The translations under genes were made by a program, and so were the position numbers. Below are positions 8,805-17,992 of a stretch of DNA of 64,000 bases, in pieces (the first letter of the stretch is position 1; each line of letters opens with the position of its first letter). The stretch lies in assembly GCA_963755695.1 (NCBI GenBank), contig CAVWLB010000003.1, forward strand, positions 1 through 64,000, written 5' to 3'. Under the pieces are notes generated by a model. It was not told where the DNA came from. It did no database searches and worked only from the letters and a program-made list of their open reading frames with translations. Origin of the DNA: QHWT01 sp963755695 (GTDB lineage Bacteria; Acidobacteriota; Vicinamibacteria; Vicinamibacterales; 2-12-FULL-66-21).

Positions 8805-9473
8805 CTAAACCAGCTGGTAGCCGAGACCACGGCGCGTGCGGATCAGCGATTCAGCCCGCGGATCGTCGAGCTTGCGGCGCAGCCGCTGCACGTAAACGTC
8901 GACCACGTTCGAAAAGGCGTCGTAATGCTCGTCCCAGACGTGCTCGGCGATCTCGGCACGACCCGCGACTGCTCCGCCGCGACGAACCAGGTACTCGAGC
9001 AGCGCGAACTCGCGCGACGTCAGCATCACCTCGAGATCGTTTCTCCATACCCTTCGCGCGCTCAGATCGATTGTCACGTGGCGGACGGTGAGCCGCTCGA
9101 CGGCGACCGGCCGCCGCTCGCGCCGGGTCAGCGCACGGACTCGGGCCAGCAGCTCGCGGAAGTCGAAGGGCTTCGTGAGATAGTCGTCGGCCCCGGCATC
9201 GAGTCCCTCGACGCGGGCATCCACGGCATCACGCGCCGTCAACATCAGGACCGGAAGGTCGGACCGTGCCGTGCGCAATTCACGGCAAAAGGTCATGCCG
9301 TCCTTGCGCGGCAGCATGATGTCGAGCACGATCGCGTCGTAATCGTTCACCGCGCAGTACTCCGCCGCGACTTCGCCGTCACCGGCGATGTCGACCGCGT
9401 ACGAGGCCTCACGGAGGCCCTTGGCGATGAAACGAGCCGCGCTCGGCTCGTCCTCGACCAGGAGTATGCGCAT
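8805..9473 (-). CDS. OmpR-family response regulator
   Basis: A 222-residue two-domain regulator. The receiver shows the acidic pair in LLVEDEPSA, the phosphoacceptor Asp in IVLDIMLPRKDG, the T/A signalling position in MLTARDA and the Lys of YLTKPFDF. The C-terminal winged helix has LTSREFALLEYLVRRGG and VDVYVQRLRRKLDD, the OmpR/PhoB effector signature. It is the promoter-proximal gene of the regulator-kinase-STAS operon. The 24 bases before its start are directly preceded by an 8-bp repeat array, which would lie in its promoter or leader. Confidence 0.93.
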   Translation of the reverse strand: MRILLVEDEPSAARFIAKGLREASYAVDIAGDGEVAAEYCAVNDYDAIVLDIMLPRKDGMTFCRELRTARSDLPVLMLTARDAVDARVEGLDAGADDYLTKPFDFRELLARVRALTRRERRPVAVERLTVRHVTIDLSARRVWRNDLEVMLTSREFALLEYLVRRGGAVAGRAEIAEHVWDEHYDAFSNVVDVYVQRLRRKLDDPRAESLIRTRRGLGYQLV

Positions 9474-9496
9474 GCAGATCTCGTCTCTATAAACGG

Positions 9497-9633
9497 GTAC
9501 TCGGGTCTCGGGTTCTCGGGTTCTCGGGTTCTCGGGTTCTCGGGTTCTCAGGTTCTGGGGTTCTCAGGTTCTCGAGTTGCTCGGACCTCGGACTCTTAGG
9601 ACTCGGACCTCGGGACTCGGACCTCGTGGGGTT
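9497..9633. repeat. CGGGTTCT tandem array and degenerate tail
   Basis: From about 9500 to 9580 the 8-base unit CGGGTTCT repeats, perfect at first and then degenerating (CAGGTTCT, GGGGTTCT). From about 9580 to 9633 a second motif, CTCGGACCTCGGGA, recurs. The array sits directly upstream of the response-regulator start codon. The remaining bases, 9634-9806, hold no supported gene. Confidence 0.85.
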
Positions 9634-9806
9634 CTCGCGCGTCCGACACAGCCGTAAGGAAGATTCGGACTCACCCGGATCGCGCAGATGGTGGCGAATC
9701 GCTCATGAACGTTCGATGACAAAGGTACCGATCCTCAAGCAGTTCGTCAGGAAATGCAATTGCGGGGTGGTTGGCCTGCGCGGCAGGCAAACGCGGGTGG
9801 TCGACT

Positions 9807-11340
9807 TCAGAGCGACGCACGGTGCCGAGCATCCACCGTCCGTCCCAGTCGCGCCACGATCTCCGGCACCGCCTCGACGTCCGCTCGAGCGGTGTGGAAG
9901 TTCACGATGCAGGCGCGCAGCACGTAGCGGCCGCCGATGACGGCGTTGGAGACGAACGCCTCGCCGCCGCGCTGCAGCCGATCGAGCAGCTCGCGGTTGA
10001 GCGCATCGAGATGTCGCTCGACCGCTTCGTCGCCCGACGTTCGCTCGAAGATCGGCGCGGCACGTAGCGGAACGTCGTGATGCTCAGATCCTGCGTGACG
10101 AGCTGCAGCTCGCGGATGCCGGTCGACCGCCGTCGGCCATCGCCCGCGACAGGCGGATGTCGTCCGCGATCATCCGCGCGGTAGCCGGCCGCTCCCACCT
10201 GCCTCAGCGCGAGCCACACCTTGAGCGCGCGGAAGCCGCGCGAGTTCTGCGGGCCGTAGTCGACGTAGTTGGTGGCGCGCTCCTCGAAGTGATAGTAGGG
10301 CGGATGGTACGCGAACGCCGCGCGCAGCGCCTCCGGATCGCGCACCAGCGCGCATCCGGCCTCGAGCGGCGCATAGAGCCACTTGTGCGGATCGACCGCG
10401 ACCGAATCGGCGTCGGCGCAGGCCGCGCAAATCGTCGGGCGCCTCGGGCACCGCCGCCGCGAAGCCGCCGTAGGCGCCGTCGACGTGAAACCACACGCCG
10501 TGCTCTCTGCAGAGCGCGCCGATGTCCGGCAGCGGATCGACGGCGCCGGTGCTGACCGACCCGGCGGTGCCGACGACGATGCACGGCACATCGCCGGCGG
10601 CGATGTCCGCTTCGATCTGCCGCCGCAGCGCGGCGACGTCCATGCGCAGCGTGGCGTCGGTCGGGATCCAGCGGATCGACGCCGTGCCGAGGCCGCTCAA
10701 GGTCGGCCGCCTTCTGAATCCAGGTGTGCGTTTCGGCCGAGCCGTACACGCGAAGCCTGCGCCGCGAATCTCCAGCGACGCCCTGCTCGCGCACGTCCCA
10801 GCCGGCCTTCGCGGCGCGCGCGGCGAGGAAGCAGACGAAGTTCGCCATGTTGCCGCCGCTGACGAGCAGCCCGCCGCAGTCGCCCGGGTAGCCGATGAGC
10901 TCGGCGATCCAGCGGACGGTCTGCGATTCGATCTCGGTCGCCGCCGGCGACAGCATCCAGGCGCCGACGTTCGGGTTGACCGCCGCGGCGAGAAAGTCGC
11001 CGAGGATGCCGATCGGCGCCGGCGGCGCCGTGATGTAGCCGAAGAAGCGCGGGTGCGCGTTGAACAGCGAGTGATCGAACAGCAGCTGGGCCGTCTGCTC
11101 CAGCAGCGGCCCCGGATCCGTGCCCGATTCCGGAAGCGGCCCGTGAGGTCGAGCGCCTCGCGCACCGCCGACGGCGATTCGTCGCTGGGTCACCGGACCG
11201 CGCGGCAGCGATTCGAGAAACTCCGCGATCTGATCGACGAGCCGATGTCCGAGCGCGCGGAACGTCGCGGCGTCCATCGCCAGCGGCGACTGTCGAGTGG
11301 CGTCGACCTCGATGCCCCGCTTTCCCGTGCCCTGAGTCAC
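9807..11340 (-). pseudogene. PLP-dependent group II decarboxylase, frame-disrupted
   Basis: The protein is a PLP-dependent decarboxylase of the aromatic-amino-acid/glutamate decarboxylase group, about 505 residues. Pieces in different frames give HPRFFGYITAPPAPIG, the PLP-ring-binding Asp in FHVDGAYGGFAAAVPEA and the Schiff-base Lys in VAVDPHKWLYAP. Frame changes occur at about 10710, 10430 and repeatedly below 10200, so no continuous ORF exists. Each is a single-base change that lets the next frame resume the same protein, which suggests sequence errors as readily as true decay. The GTG start at 11340 shares GTGA with the stop of the preceding deacetylase, implying translational coupling. 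Substrate unknown. Confidence 0.7.
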
Positions 11341-12174
11341 CGGCGAATCCCTTCGAAGAGATCGGTCTCGCGTGCGCGGCCGCCGTTCACGGTGCTGAAG
11401 GCGCGGTAGAACGACTGCGAGCCCCACAGCGCCTCGATGGTGCTCCGGCGACAGATCTTTCAGCCGCTCGTAGGCGGCGACCTGCGACTCGTGGCAGGAG
11501 ATCGCGCGCCACACCGTCGACCAGAAGTTCCGGGTGTCGATCACCGTCGTGATCGCCCAGTCGGGCCACGGCGGTCGCCTGCCGTTCGACGCCGTCGACC
11601 GTCGAGACGCAGTTCTTTGAAGGCGGCCTGATAGGCCGCCCACGTCGATGCGCGGCCACGCGAGGTAGTAGAGCTTCGACACCGAGTGCGGCGGTCGCTC
11701 CGGCTGGGCGCTGCCGCACGTCGAACGCGCGATCCGCGGCGGCGACGATCGCCGCGGTGGTGAATTGCGAGATCGCGATGTGATCGGGATGCCCGTAGCG
11801 CCGTCGGGGCCGAACGTCACGACGACATCAGGACGAATCCGCCGCAGATGCCCGACGATCTCTGCGATCGCTTCGCGCTGGGTCCGCTCGGTCGAGGTGC
11901 TGGTCGTGGTAGTCGAGCAGTGACACTTCGCGAACACCCAGCACCGAGGCCGCGGCGCGCAACTCCGCCTCGCGGATACTTGCCAGCGCCACCGGCCCCG
12001 GATGCTCGATGATCGATCCTGACGATGGCCGCGGTAGCGGCCGCCGTCGCCACGCGTCGCGGTCAGCAGAAACACGTCGACGCCTTCCGCCGCGTACTTC
12101 GCCAGCGTGCCTCCCACGCCCAGCGATTCGTCATCGGGGTGCGCGAGCACGGCCATCAATGTCGGAGTCTGCAT
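11337..12174 (-). pseudogene. LmbE/PIG-L-family deacetylase, frame-disrupted
   Basis: A zinc-dependent N-acetylglucosaminyl deacetylase-like protein of about 275 residues. The N-terminus has the zinc-binding VLAHPDDESLGVGGT, and a second zinc segment reads FGPDGA...GHPDHIAIS once a missing base near 11800 is allowed for. The C-terminal end FSTVNGGRARETDLFEGIRR matches the usual tail of this family. At least six frame changes break the gene between about 12030 and 11390. The start ATG 12174 places AHPDDE ten residues in, as is normal. Family members remove acetyl groups from GlcNAc conjugates in thiol-cofactor or glycolipid pathways; the actual substrate here is unknown. Confidence 0.72.
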
Positions 12175-12230
12175 AAAGCGCCGACCGTTCGTCGGCAAAG
12201 TAACCAACCAATTCCTCGGTGACGCCTCAC

Positions 12231-13064
12231 CTATCTCGTGATCACTGTCTCCAGGTACTCGGCGGGCACCACGAGCCCCCGGGCACCTCCACGATCGGCC
12301 GCACGAAGCACCGAAAGCAGGTCCGCTTCGAACCCCGCTTGCCGTTCGGCGTCGATGGCGGCAAACGCCTTGTGGACCGGCCCATAGTACGTCCGGAAGA
12401 CCTCAACCCAGTGTTCCGCGCTGAGATACCTGAAAGAAAAGTGGCGGACCGTATGATCTATCGCCGCCGCGCCAGTGAAGAGCGTTCGGAGGTGGGCATC
12501 GGTTCCCCACAACAGCGGAGAACGGACTCCGGCTGGCGGCGGCACGTACTTGCCGACGGTCCGAAAGATGTCCCCCAGGAAACCCTCAGGCGTCCAGCTG
12601 GCAAGACCGATCCGGCCTCCAGGCCTGCACACGCGCATAAGTTCGTGTGCTGCCTGTTCCTGGTCTGGCGTGAACATGACGCCAAAGGTCGAAAGGACCA
12701 CGTCGAAACTGGCGTCTGGATAGGGCAATTTCTCCGCATCCGCGACCTCGAACGTGACGTCGCCTCCCTCCGCTTCGGCGCGCAGTCGTCCGCGTTCGAG
12801 CAGCGCCGGCACGTAGTCGGTCGAGGTGACGCTGGCAAAGCGGCGTGCGGCCGCGAGCGTGGCGTTTCCATTCCCGGCAGCCACGTCCAGCACCCGCTCC
12901 CCCGCACGAAGGTCGACCGCTTCGCACAAGAGTTCCCCCACGATCTGGAGGGTTGTCCCGATCACCGCAAAGTCGCCCGACGCCCAGGTCGCCTGCTGGC
13001 GCGTCTTGACCGCCGTCAGATGGTCTCGATCGGCCGCAGACTTATTCGATACAACGCTGGTCAT
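12231..13064 (-). CDS. class I SAM-dependent methyltransferase
   Basis: A 277-residue methyltransferase of the Methyltransf_11/UbiE type. The SAM-binding motif I VLDVAAGNGNATLAAARR lies near residue 60, with downstream FEVADAEKLPYPDASFDVV (motifs II-III) and LMRVCRPGGRIGLASWTPEG. The C-terminal 100 residues are likely the substrate-binding part. An AGGAG ribosome binding site precedes ATG 13064. It is 37 bases downstream of the DinB-like gene in the same direction, so they probably form an operon. Substrate unknown. Confidence 0.85.
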   Translation of the reverse strand: MTSVVSNKSAADRDHLTAVKTRQQATWASGDFAVIGTTLQIVGELLCEAVDLRAGERVLDVAAGNGNATLAAARRFASVTSTDYVPALLERGRLRAEAEGGDVTFEVADAEKLPYPDASFDVVLSTFGVMFTPDQEQAAHELMRVCRPGGRIGLASWTPEGFLGDIFRTVGKYVPPPAGVRSPLLWGTDAHLRTLFTGAAAIDHTVRHFSFRYLSAEHWVEVFRTYYGPVHKAFAAIDAERQAGFEADLLSVLRAADRGGARGLVVPAEYLETVITR

Positions 13065-13101
13065 ACATTCTCCTGTCGCTGCTCAACGCTCGGGGCTAGC
13101 G

Positions 13102-13629
13102 TCACGCCTTCAACGCCGCTCGGATGCGGGCCAGGTGATGATAACTATGGCGAACCGCATGATCCTCGAGCACGAACTGACACGTGAGCGGAGCATCGGC
13201 GTTGAGTGACACCGTAACCGCCCGATTCAGCTCCTCGTCGCTCAACGCGCCAATGGCCCGGGCTGCCGCCGTGCTGTTGCGCTCGAGCAGCTCCAATGCC
13301 GCTTCCTTCGTGACCGCATCGTTGGCCTGGGCGTGCTCGGCGTTGATCTTGGCGACCGCCGCCCATGTGACATCGACAACCGGCTCTCCTCTTGCCACCA
13401 TTTGCGCCAACTGAATCTCCAGCGGGTACATGTTCGCCACGTGATGCACGACGACCCCAATCTTGCGCCCGTCGTGAGGAAGACGCGTTTGCCACTCGGC
13501 CTCCGTCAGCGCGCCGGCAAAGGCGGCTAGCGCGCGCGCGCCCTGTTCGAGACGCTCGGCCAGGGCATTGGCCCGTGAGTGCGTCGCGCCTGGCCCGGTT
13601 CCTGACTGCTCTGAAACAACTGTGGTCAT
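13102..13629 (-). CDS. DinB-like four-helix protein
   Basis: A 175-residue helical protein resembling the DinB/YfiT superfamily, which binds a divalent metal through three His residues. Candidate ligands are in VVVHHVANMY (about 65) and in DHAVRHSYHHLARIR at the C-terminus. Members act as thiol-dependent transferases or have unknown roles. The start ATG 13629 has AAAAGGATAAG upstream and is preferred to an ATG at 13686 that would add a basic, unstructured leader. The neighbouring methyltransferase and the divergent AraC remnant suggest a small, once-regulated unit. Confidence 0.7.
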   Translation of the reverse strand: MTTVVSEQSGTGPGATHSRANALAERLEQGARALAAFAGALTEAEWQTRLPHDGRKIGVVVHHVANMYPLEIQLAQMVARGEPVVDVTWAAVAKINAEHAQANDAVTKEAALELLERNSTAAARAIGALSDEELNRAVTVSLNADAPLTCQFVLEDHAVRHSYHHLARIRAALKA

Positions 13630-13814
13630 AGACTTATCCTTTTGACGTTCGCCGGTCGGCCGATGGCCGCCGGGTCCTACAATCAACCTACGGTGGGATT
13701 CGGTCGCCGAATCTGCGCATGCGTCTGATTTACTTTGCCGCGCGTCCGCAAGTGCGACCGACCCGACCGCTCATCCGAACGACATGACCGCGGGTCCGTC
13801 CCTGAGGGGTTCAC

Positions 13815-14269
13815 GTGAAGACTGACGTTCTCTCGGACGTGCTCCGTGCCGTCCATCTGATTGGGGACATGCGATCGGACAGGAACCAATCCGGCTGAGC
13901 GAGGGGGATCTTATCGTGTTTCCGCAGGGCGACCCGCCTGTCCTGTCGAGCGCACGCTGGCGGGCGCTGCATGGTCAGCCGAGTGAGCCGTGGACGGTCG
14001 AGCGGCTGGCGCGACTCGTGGGCCTCTCGCGTTCGGTCCTCGCTGAGCGATTCACGGACATCGTCGGCCAGCCTCCAATGCAGTTCCTCGCGATGTGGCG
14101 CATGCAGCTCGCGTCCCGGCTTCTTGCCGACGGCGGTCACGTCGCGGCGGTCGCTGGCTCTTTCGGCTACGAGTCGGAGGCCGCATTCAGTCGAGCGTTC
14201 AAGAAGCTGGTGGGCCAGGCTCCAGCGCCCTGGCGAAGAAGCACGGTCGTCGATGGCGAGACGGTTTGA
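13815..14269 (+). pseudogene. AraC-family regulator remnant with internal deletions
   Basis: The remnant starts with GTG and MKTDVLSDVLRAVHLIGD, the usual first helix of AraC regulators with a cupin_6 sensor. It then jumps, with a stop at 13896-13898, to a second cupin piece in another frame (PIRLSEGDLIVFPQGDPPVL). This joins directly to the DNA-binding domain (WTVERLARLVGLSRSVLAER, then VAGSFGYESEAAFSRAFKKL). Most of the about 200-residue cupin sensor is missing and the start is out of frame with the helix-turn-helix. A short protein from ATG 13916 or GTG 13917 upstream context could still produce the DNA-binding domain alone. It is divergent from the DinB/methyltransferase pair it may once have regulated. 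Confidence 0.75.
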
Positions 14270-14383
14270 CGCGTTCGCGATGTTCCCCGCGCTGACAATC
14301 TGTCAGCGGTGAACAAGCGATCGCCTGAATCCGATCTCACGCTCGATCGATTCAGGCAATCGCACGGCTTCCAGGTATCGGGG

Positions 14384-16084
14384 CTAGCGGGTCCCCTTTT
14401 GTGCCGCCGGAGCGGCCGGAGCCTTGTCGGGCATCCGATCCAATCCCACCAGTTTCCAGCTCCCGCCGTCCTGGCGGAAGTACGCGCGGACCGGCTGCTT
14501 CCAGGTGGGATACGCATCGCTGTCGGCGGCGATGTCGACGGCAACAAATCCAGTCGACGGAAGCCCGCTCGGCGCCGCAATCGTCGTCGTCGTGCTCTTC
14601 GTTTCAGAGATTGGCGTCGTGTTTCCGGTGGCGTTGTCGAACCCCATCCATGACGCACGGTAGCCCACGGAGCCCTCTGCGACGCCGCCGGCAACGGCGG
14701 CGTTCTCGAAAGTCAGTCCGTTCGAGTCGAGGCGCGGGTTGACGATGGGATTCACGGCGGTCAGGTAGGTGCTCTTGATTTTTTCACGACGTTGAATCAG
14801 CACATCGGCGAGATACTTCTCGGCCTCCGGATTGCTGAACTGCCCGGTGTGGACAGCCGCCCTAATCAGTTCGTCGGTGAACGCCGCCACCCGTCGTGCC
14901 GCCCAGAACGCGTCGTCGTCGCGCATTTCCATGTACGCCACCGTCGGCGTCTGTGGCCGCCATTTCCTTGGATCGAATACCTTGCCTTCGAATTTGCCGA
15001 CCGACGGGTATTCGACATAGTCGACCGTCTGCCACGGGCTCAGTCCGAAGCCAAGAGTGAAGAAGCGCTTCCATGACGGGCCGCCCTCCAGGAAGTACTC
15101 GTAGCTCAGATCCCATTCGTGCAGGTCGTTGCACATGCCGAAGGTAGAGCCGACGTCCTGAAGGTAGTGCTTGACGATGCTCTTCCCGTTCTCCGTGATC
15201 AGCGTGTCGAGTGAGTTCGCGGCCTTCAGATCGGTGAGATTCGTCCACGCGCCGTAGACGCGCAGCGCCCGCAGCTCGCGCCGGTGCTCGTGAGGCACGA
15301 GATCGTTGGGATCGTCCGGGCGTGTGCCGTTGTACTGATAGCCAAAGAGAATCTTGCCTGGCAACTGCCGGCCGGCTATGACGCGATAGGTGCCGTCCGG
15401 GTTACGCGCAACATTTTCCAGGATGGTGTTGATGTCGTCCTGCGTAAATGCTGTTCTCTTGCCGTTCGGCCGTCGGACCGTCGCCTGTGGATCGATGGTC
15501 GTATTCTTCGGATCGAGGGTCGTGAGGAACGATTCGACCTGGTTATAACCCAGCGCCCAGAAGATCTTGGTCGCAATCGCGACGGCTCCAGTTGCACCTT
15601 CCGCAAAGTACGGCGGATCGAACTCGAGAAACCACGTCTCGCCCTTGGCGTCCCTGGCTGTGAAACCGGGGTGCGAACCGGAGGTCTTTTCCCGGATCAG
15701 TACCCACTTCGACGGATCGGGCGGCGCGCCGACATTGGCGCCACGAGTAATTTCGTCAGTCGTGACTGGTTTGGTACCGATGCGGTTGGTGAACCAGCTC
15801 GAGTCCGGCACTTCGTCGATCGTGTTGAGATTCTTCGCGCGCAGGCCGCTCGGCTGGTGGCCGGACGTGACGAACAGGTTGTACACCAGCTCGTACATCT
15901 GCGACTCCTCGTAAGGCGCGGCCTTCGAGGCGTCCTGCGACTCGGGTTCGCGAGCGATCGGATCGTCGGGATAGAAGCGCGGCCCCTGCGTCGATGCGAC
16001 GGTCGTGAAGAGCGCGATGGCGCCGACGGAGAGCGACAACAGCGCGACGCGACGTGCACGTGTGGCGAATGTCGAAGTCAACAT
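14384..16084 (-). CDS. secreted protein of unknown function
   Basis: A 566-residue protein with an N-terminal signal peptide (basic start, hydrophobic VALLSLSVGAIALFTTVAS, then TQG). Central segments such as GETWFLEFDPPYFAEGATGA, NLTDLKAANSLDTLI and HYLQDVGSTFGMCNDLHEWD recall the layout of CotH/HipA-like atypical kinases (a strand that normally holds Lys, an N-D-K segment, then D-x-G), but the Lys position is Glu here, so catalysis is doubtful. It starts nine bases after the outer-membrane barrel gene and is almost certainly co-transcribed. I do not recognise a named family; acidobacterial genomes carry similar proteins. Confidence 0.7.
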   Translation of the reverse strand: MLTSTFATRARRVALLSLSVGAIALFTTVASTQGPRFYPDDPIAREPESQDASKAAPYEESQMYELVYNLFVTSGHQPSGLRAKNLNTIDEVPDSSWFTNRIGTKPVTTDEITRGANVGAPPDPSKWVLIREKTSGSHPGFTARDAKGETWFLEFDPPYFAEGATGAVAIATKIFWALGYNQVESFLTTLDPKNTTIDPQATVRRPNGKRTAFTQDDINTILENVARNPDGTYRVIAGRQLPGKILFGYQYNGTRPDDPNDLVPHEHRRELRALRVYGAWTNLTDLKAANSLDTLITENGKSIVKHYLQDVGSTFGMCNDLHEWDLSYEYFLEGGPSWKRFFTLGFGLSPWQTVDYVEYPSVGKFEGKVFDPRKWRPQTPTVAYMEMRDDDAFWAARRVAAFTDELIRAAVHTGQFSNPEAEKYLADVLIQRREKIKSTYLTAVNPIVNPRLDSNGLTFENAAVAGGVAEGSVGYRASWMGFDNATGNTTPISETKSTTTTIAAPSGLPSTGFVAVDIAADSDAYPTWKQPVRAYFRQDGGSWKLVGLDRMPDKAPAAPAAQKGTR

Positions 16085-16093
16085 TGAGAATCC

Positions 16094-17461
16094 CTAGAAG
16101 GAAGCCGACGATGAAAAGATGAAGGAGAGGTTGCTTTCGCGGCTGTGAGCCAGCTCGACACGCAGCGGCGTCGCGAACGGACCGTGGAAACGGAGACCGA
16201 AGCCATAGTCGTCCTTCAGGCCGTCGAAATCGAGATCCGACGTGCGCGCGACGACCTTGCCAGCATCGTAGAAGAACGCCATATCCAGGTAGCGGTTCAC
16301 CATGATCCGCCATTCCCCCTGCAACAACAGGCTGTTGCGATCGCGGAAGCGCCAGCTGGAATAGCCGCGCAGCGAGGAGCCTCCGCCCAATGCCGGCAGC
16401 ATGAAGAAGGGAATCTGCTGGTCGTCCTTCTCGAACGCGGTCTGAACGCGGCCGTGGAAGGAGAGCACCCAGGCCTCGCGCAAGATCGGGAGGTGCGCAA
16501 TGCCTTCGTATTCGGCTACCTGAAAGCCGAAATTGCCGTCCCGATCGTCGTAGTTGTCCAGTGAAGCGGCGACATAGGCGCCACGACGCGAGTATCCAGG
16601 AGACGTGCGCCAGTCGAGACCCACCGCTCCCTGCGTGCGTAGGTAGGTGACTTCTGCGCCCAGTCCGGGCAGGGTCGCCGGCGCGTACCTCGTTTCGACG
16701 GACGGAAACGACCCTTCACCCGGTTTCTGCGACCAGCGCGAGAGTTCGACACCGCCCCGCAACATCAGCGTCCTGCGCGTCGGAAATAGCGTGAGCAGCG
16801 CCGACCCATACGGTTGCTGAAAGAGATAGTTCGTGCGGTCGGCCTTCGGTGTATCGGGACCGATTCCATAGAAGCCAACCTGCGTCGCTTCGCGCCAGCC
16901 GCCCAGCACCGACAAATGCCCGCGGCGGTTGAACAGTCGCGGTGCCACGAACTCGGCCTCGGCGCGCTTGTAGTTCGTAATCGTGTAGCTGCCACGAATG
17001 TCGATGTAGTTGTAGGCGCTGAGATAGTTAGTGTGTCCAACGCCAAGCGTGAAACCACCACCGGAATACGCGCTCTCGAAGAACGGATGCCACCGCAGCA
17101 CGCCGCCCTGCAAGATGGTGTCAACGTGAGTGAAAATCCGCTCGCCCTTATTGGGGACGTAGGGGTGCAGCGTTGACGATTTGGCCGCCTGCTCCTGCTC
17201 GATCGCCGCCTCCCGGGACGAGGGTGGAGTGGTCTGTGGCGGGGTTGCCTTATCCGACGAAGACTGCGGCGATTCGGCACTGTCGGGCTGGGTCGCGTCC
17301 GCGGTAGCAACGTCGCCGGGCTCGCGAACGGCGGCCTGATTGGAGGCTACGGTCGCTGTCTCCGGTGGGCCGGACGGCGGTCCTTGTGCCGCCAGCGACG
17401 CGGTCGATGCAACCGACAACGCGATTATCGAAAACAGTCTCAACACTCCAGCAGTACGCAC
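16094..17461 (-). CDS. Omp85/BamA-type outer membrane barrel protein
   Basis: A 455-residue outer membrane protein: signal peptide (LFSIIALSVASTASLAAQG), a Pro/Thr/Ser-rich linker up to about residue 105, then alternating beta strands typical of the Bac_surface_Ag (D15) barrel. The strand-end segment ALGGGSSLRGYSSWRFRDRN holds the R-G-Y motif conserved in the L6 loop of Omp85 proteins, and the protein ends with aromatic SSASF, the usual barrel C-terminus. No POTRA domains precede the barrel, so it is a single-barrel relative, not BamA itself. It is coupled to the secreted protein downstream, possibly its cargo or partner (inference). Confidence 0.8.
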   Translation of the reverse strand: MRTAGVLRLFSIIALSVASTASLAAQGPPSGPPETATVASNQAAVREPGDVATADATQPDSAESPQSSSDKATPPQTTPPSSREAAIEQEQAAKSSTLHPYVPNKGERIFTHVDTILQGGVLRWHPFFESAYSGGGFTLGVGHTNYLSAYNYIDIRGSYTITNYKRAEAEFVAPRLFNRRGHLSVLGGWREATQVGFYGIGPDTPKADRTNYLFQQPYGSALLTLFPTRRTLMLRGGVELSRWSQKPGEGSFPSVETRYAPATLPGLGAEVTYLRTQGAVGLDWRTSPGYSRRGAYVAASLDNYDDRDGNFGFQVAEYEGIAHLPILREAWVLSFHGRVQTAFEKDDQQIPFFMLPALGGGSSLRGYSSWRFRDRNSLLLQGEWRIMVNRYLDMAFFYDAGKVVARTSDLDFDGLKDDYGFGLRFHGPFATPLRVELAHSRESNLSFIFSSSASF

Positions 17462-17992
17462 GGGTAACCAACCTTCCGAACCTACGTTCCCTACCCAACG
17501 GGGAAGGAACGGAGAGTCGACGCAATGTTTGGGACGAGAAATTGCCGCGCCCTAACGGCGGTGCGGGATTTTATCAACGTTCTGCCTCTGAGTCAGCGAG
17601 TCTCGTGGGCCGGCGACAGGCATCCATGCGCAAAAGAACGGCGCCGGAGCGAGCTCATCAGGTCGGCCATCTCATCGAGTCACGAAATATCATGGGGACT
17701 CGCGTCTGTCCGCTGTCTGCGCTGAGTATCGGACGAATGACGAATGAGGATCCGGACCGCGCCCTTTGCAATTCCCTTACCCGAGATCTCGTGCCAGGTG
17801 GCGCATCGCTTCCCGCGGCGCCTCTTCAGACGCGCCTCTGGCGCGGGTCTGACGACTTGACCGCCGCAAACATGGCGGGGCCGCGCCGTTGCCGCCCGAC
17901 GATCGGCCATAATGACTCGGCGGCGAACGGCAAAACCGGTGGGTCTCATCCTGGTGCGGCCAGGGAGCCATTGCCGAAGCCGCACTTCTAAC
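17462..17992. other. intergenic stretch between divergent genes
   Basis: This 531-base stretch separates the minus-strand barrel operon from the plus-strand permease. It must hold both promoters, but no convincing -35/-10 pair, repeat or RNA was recognised. Open frames here lack domains and codon bias. Confidence 0.5.

Noticed and set aside
10204..12207. Apparent fusion of an LmbE-like protein and a PLP decarboxylase in one 667-codon frame
   Set aside because: The frame contains the LmbE start and decarboxylase middle but loses sense repeatedly. The LmbE stop and decarboxylase start overlap as GTGA at 11337-11340 in the corrected reading, so two genes are more likely.
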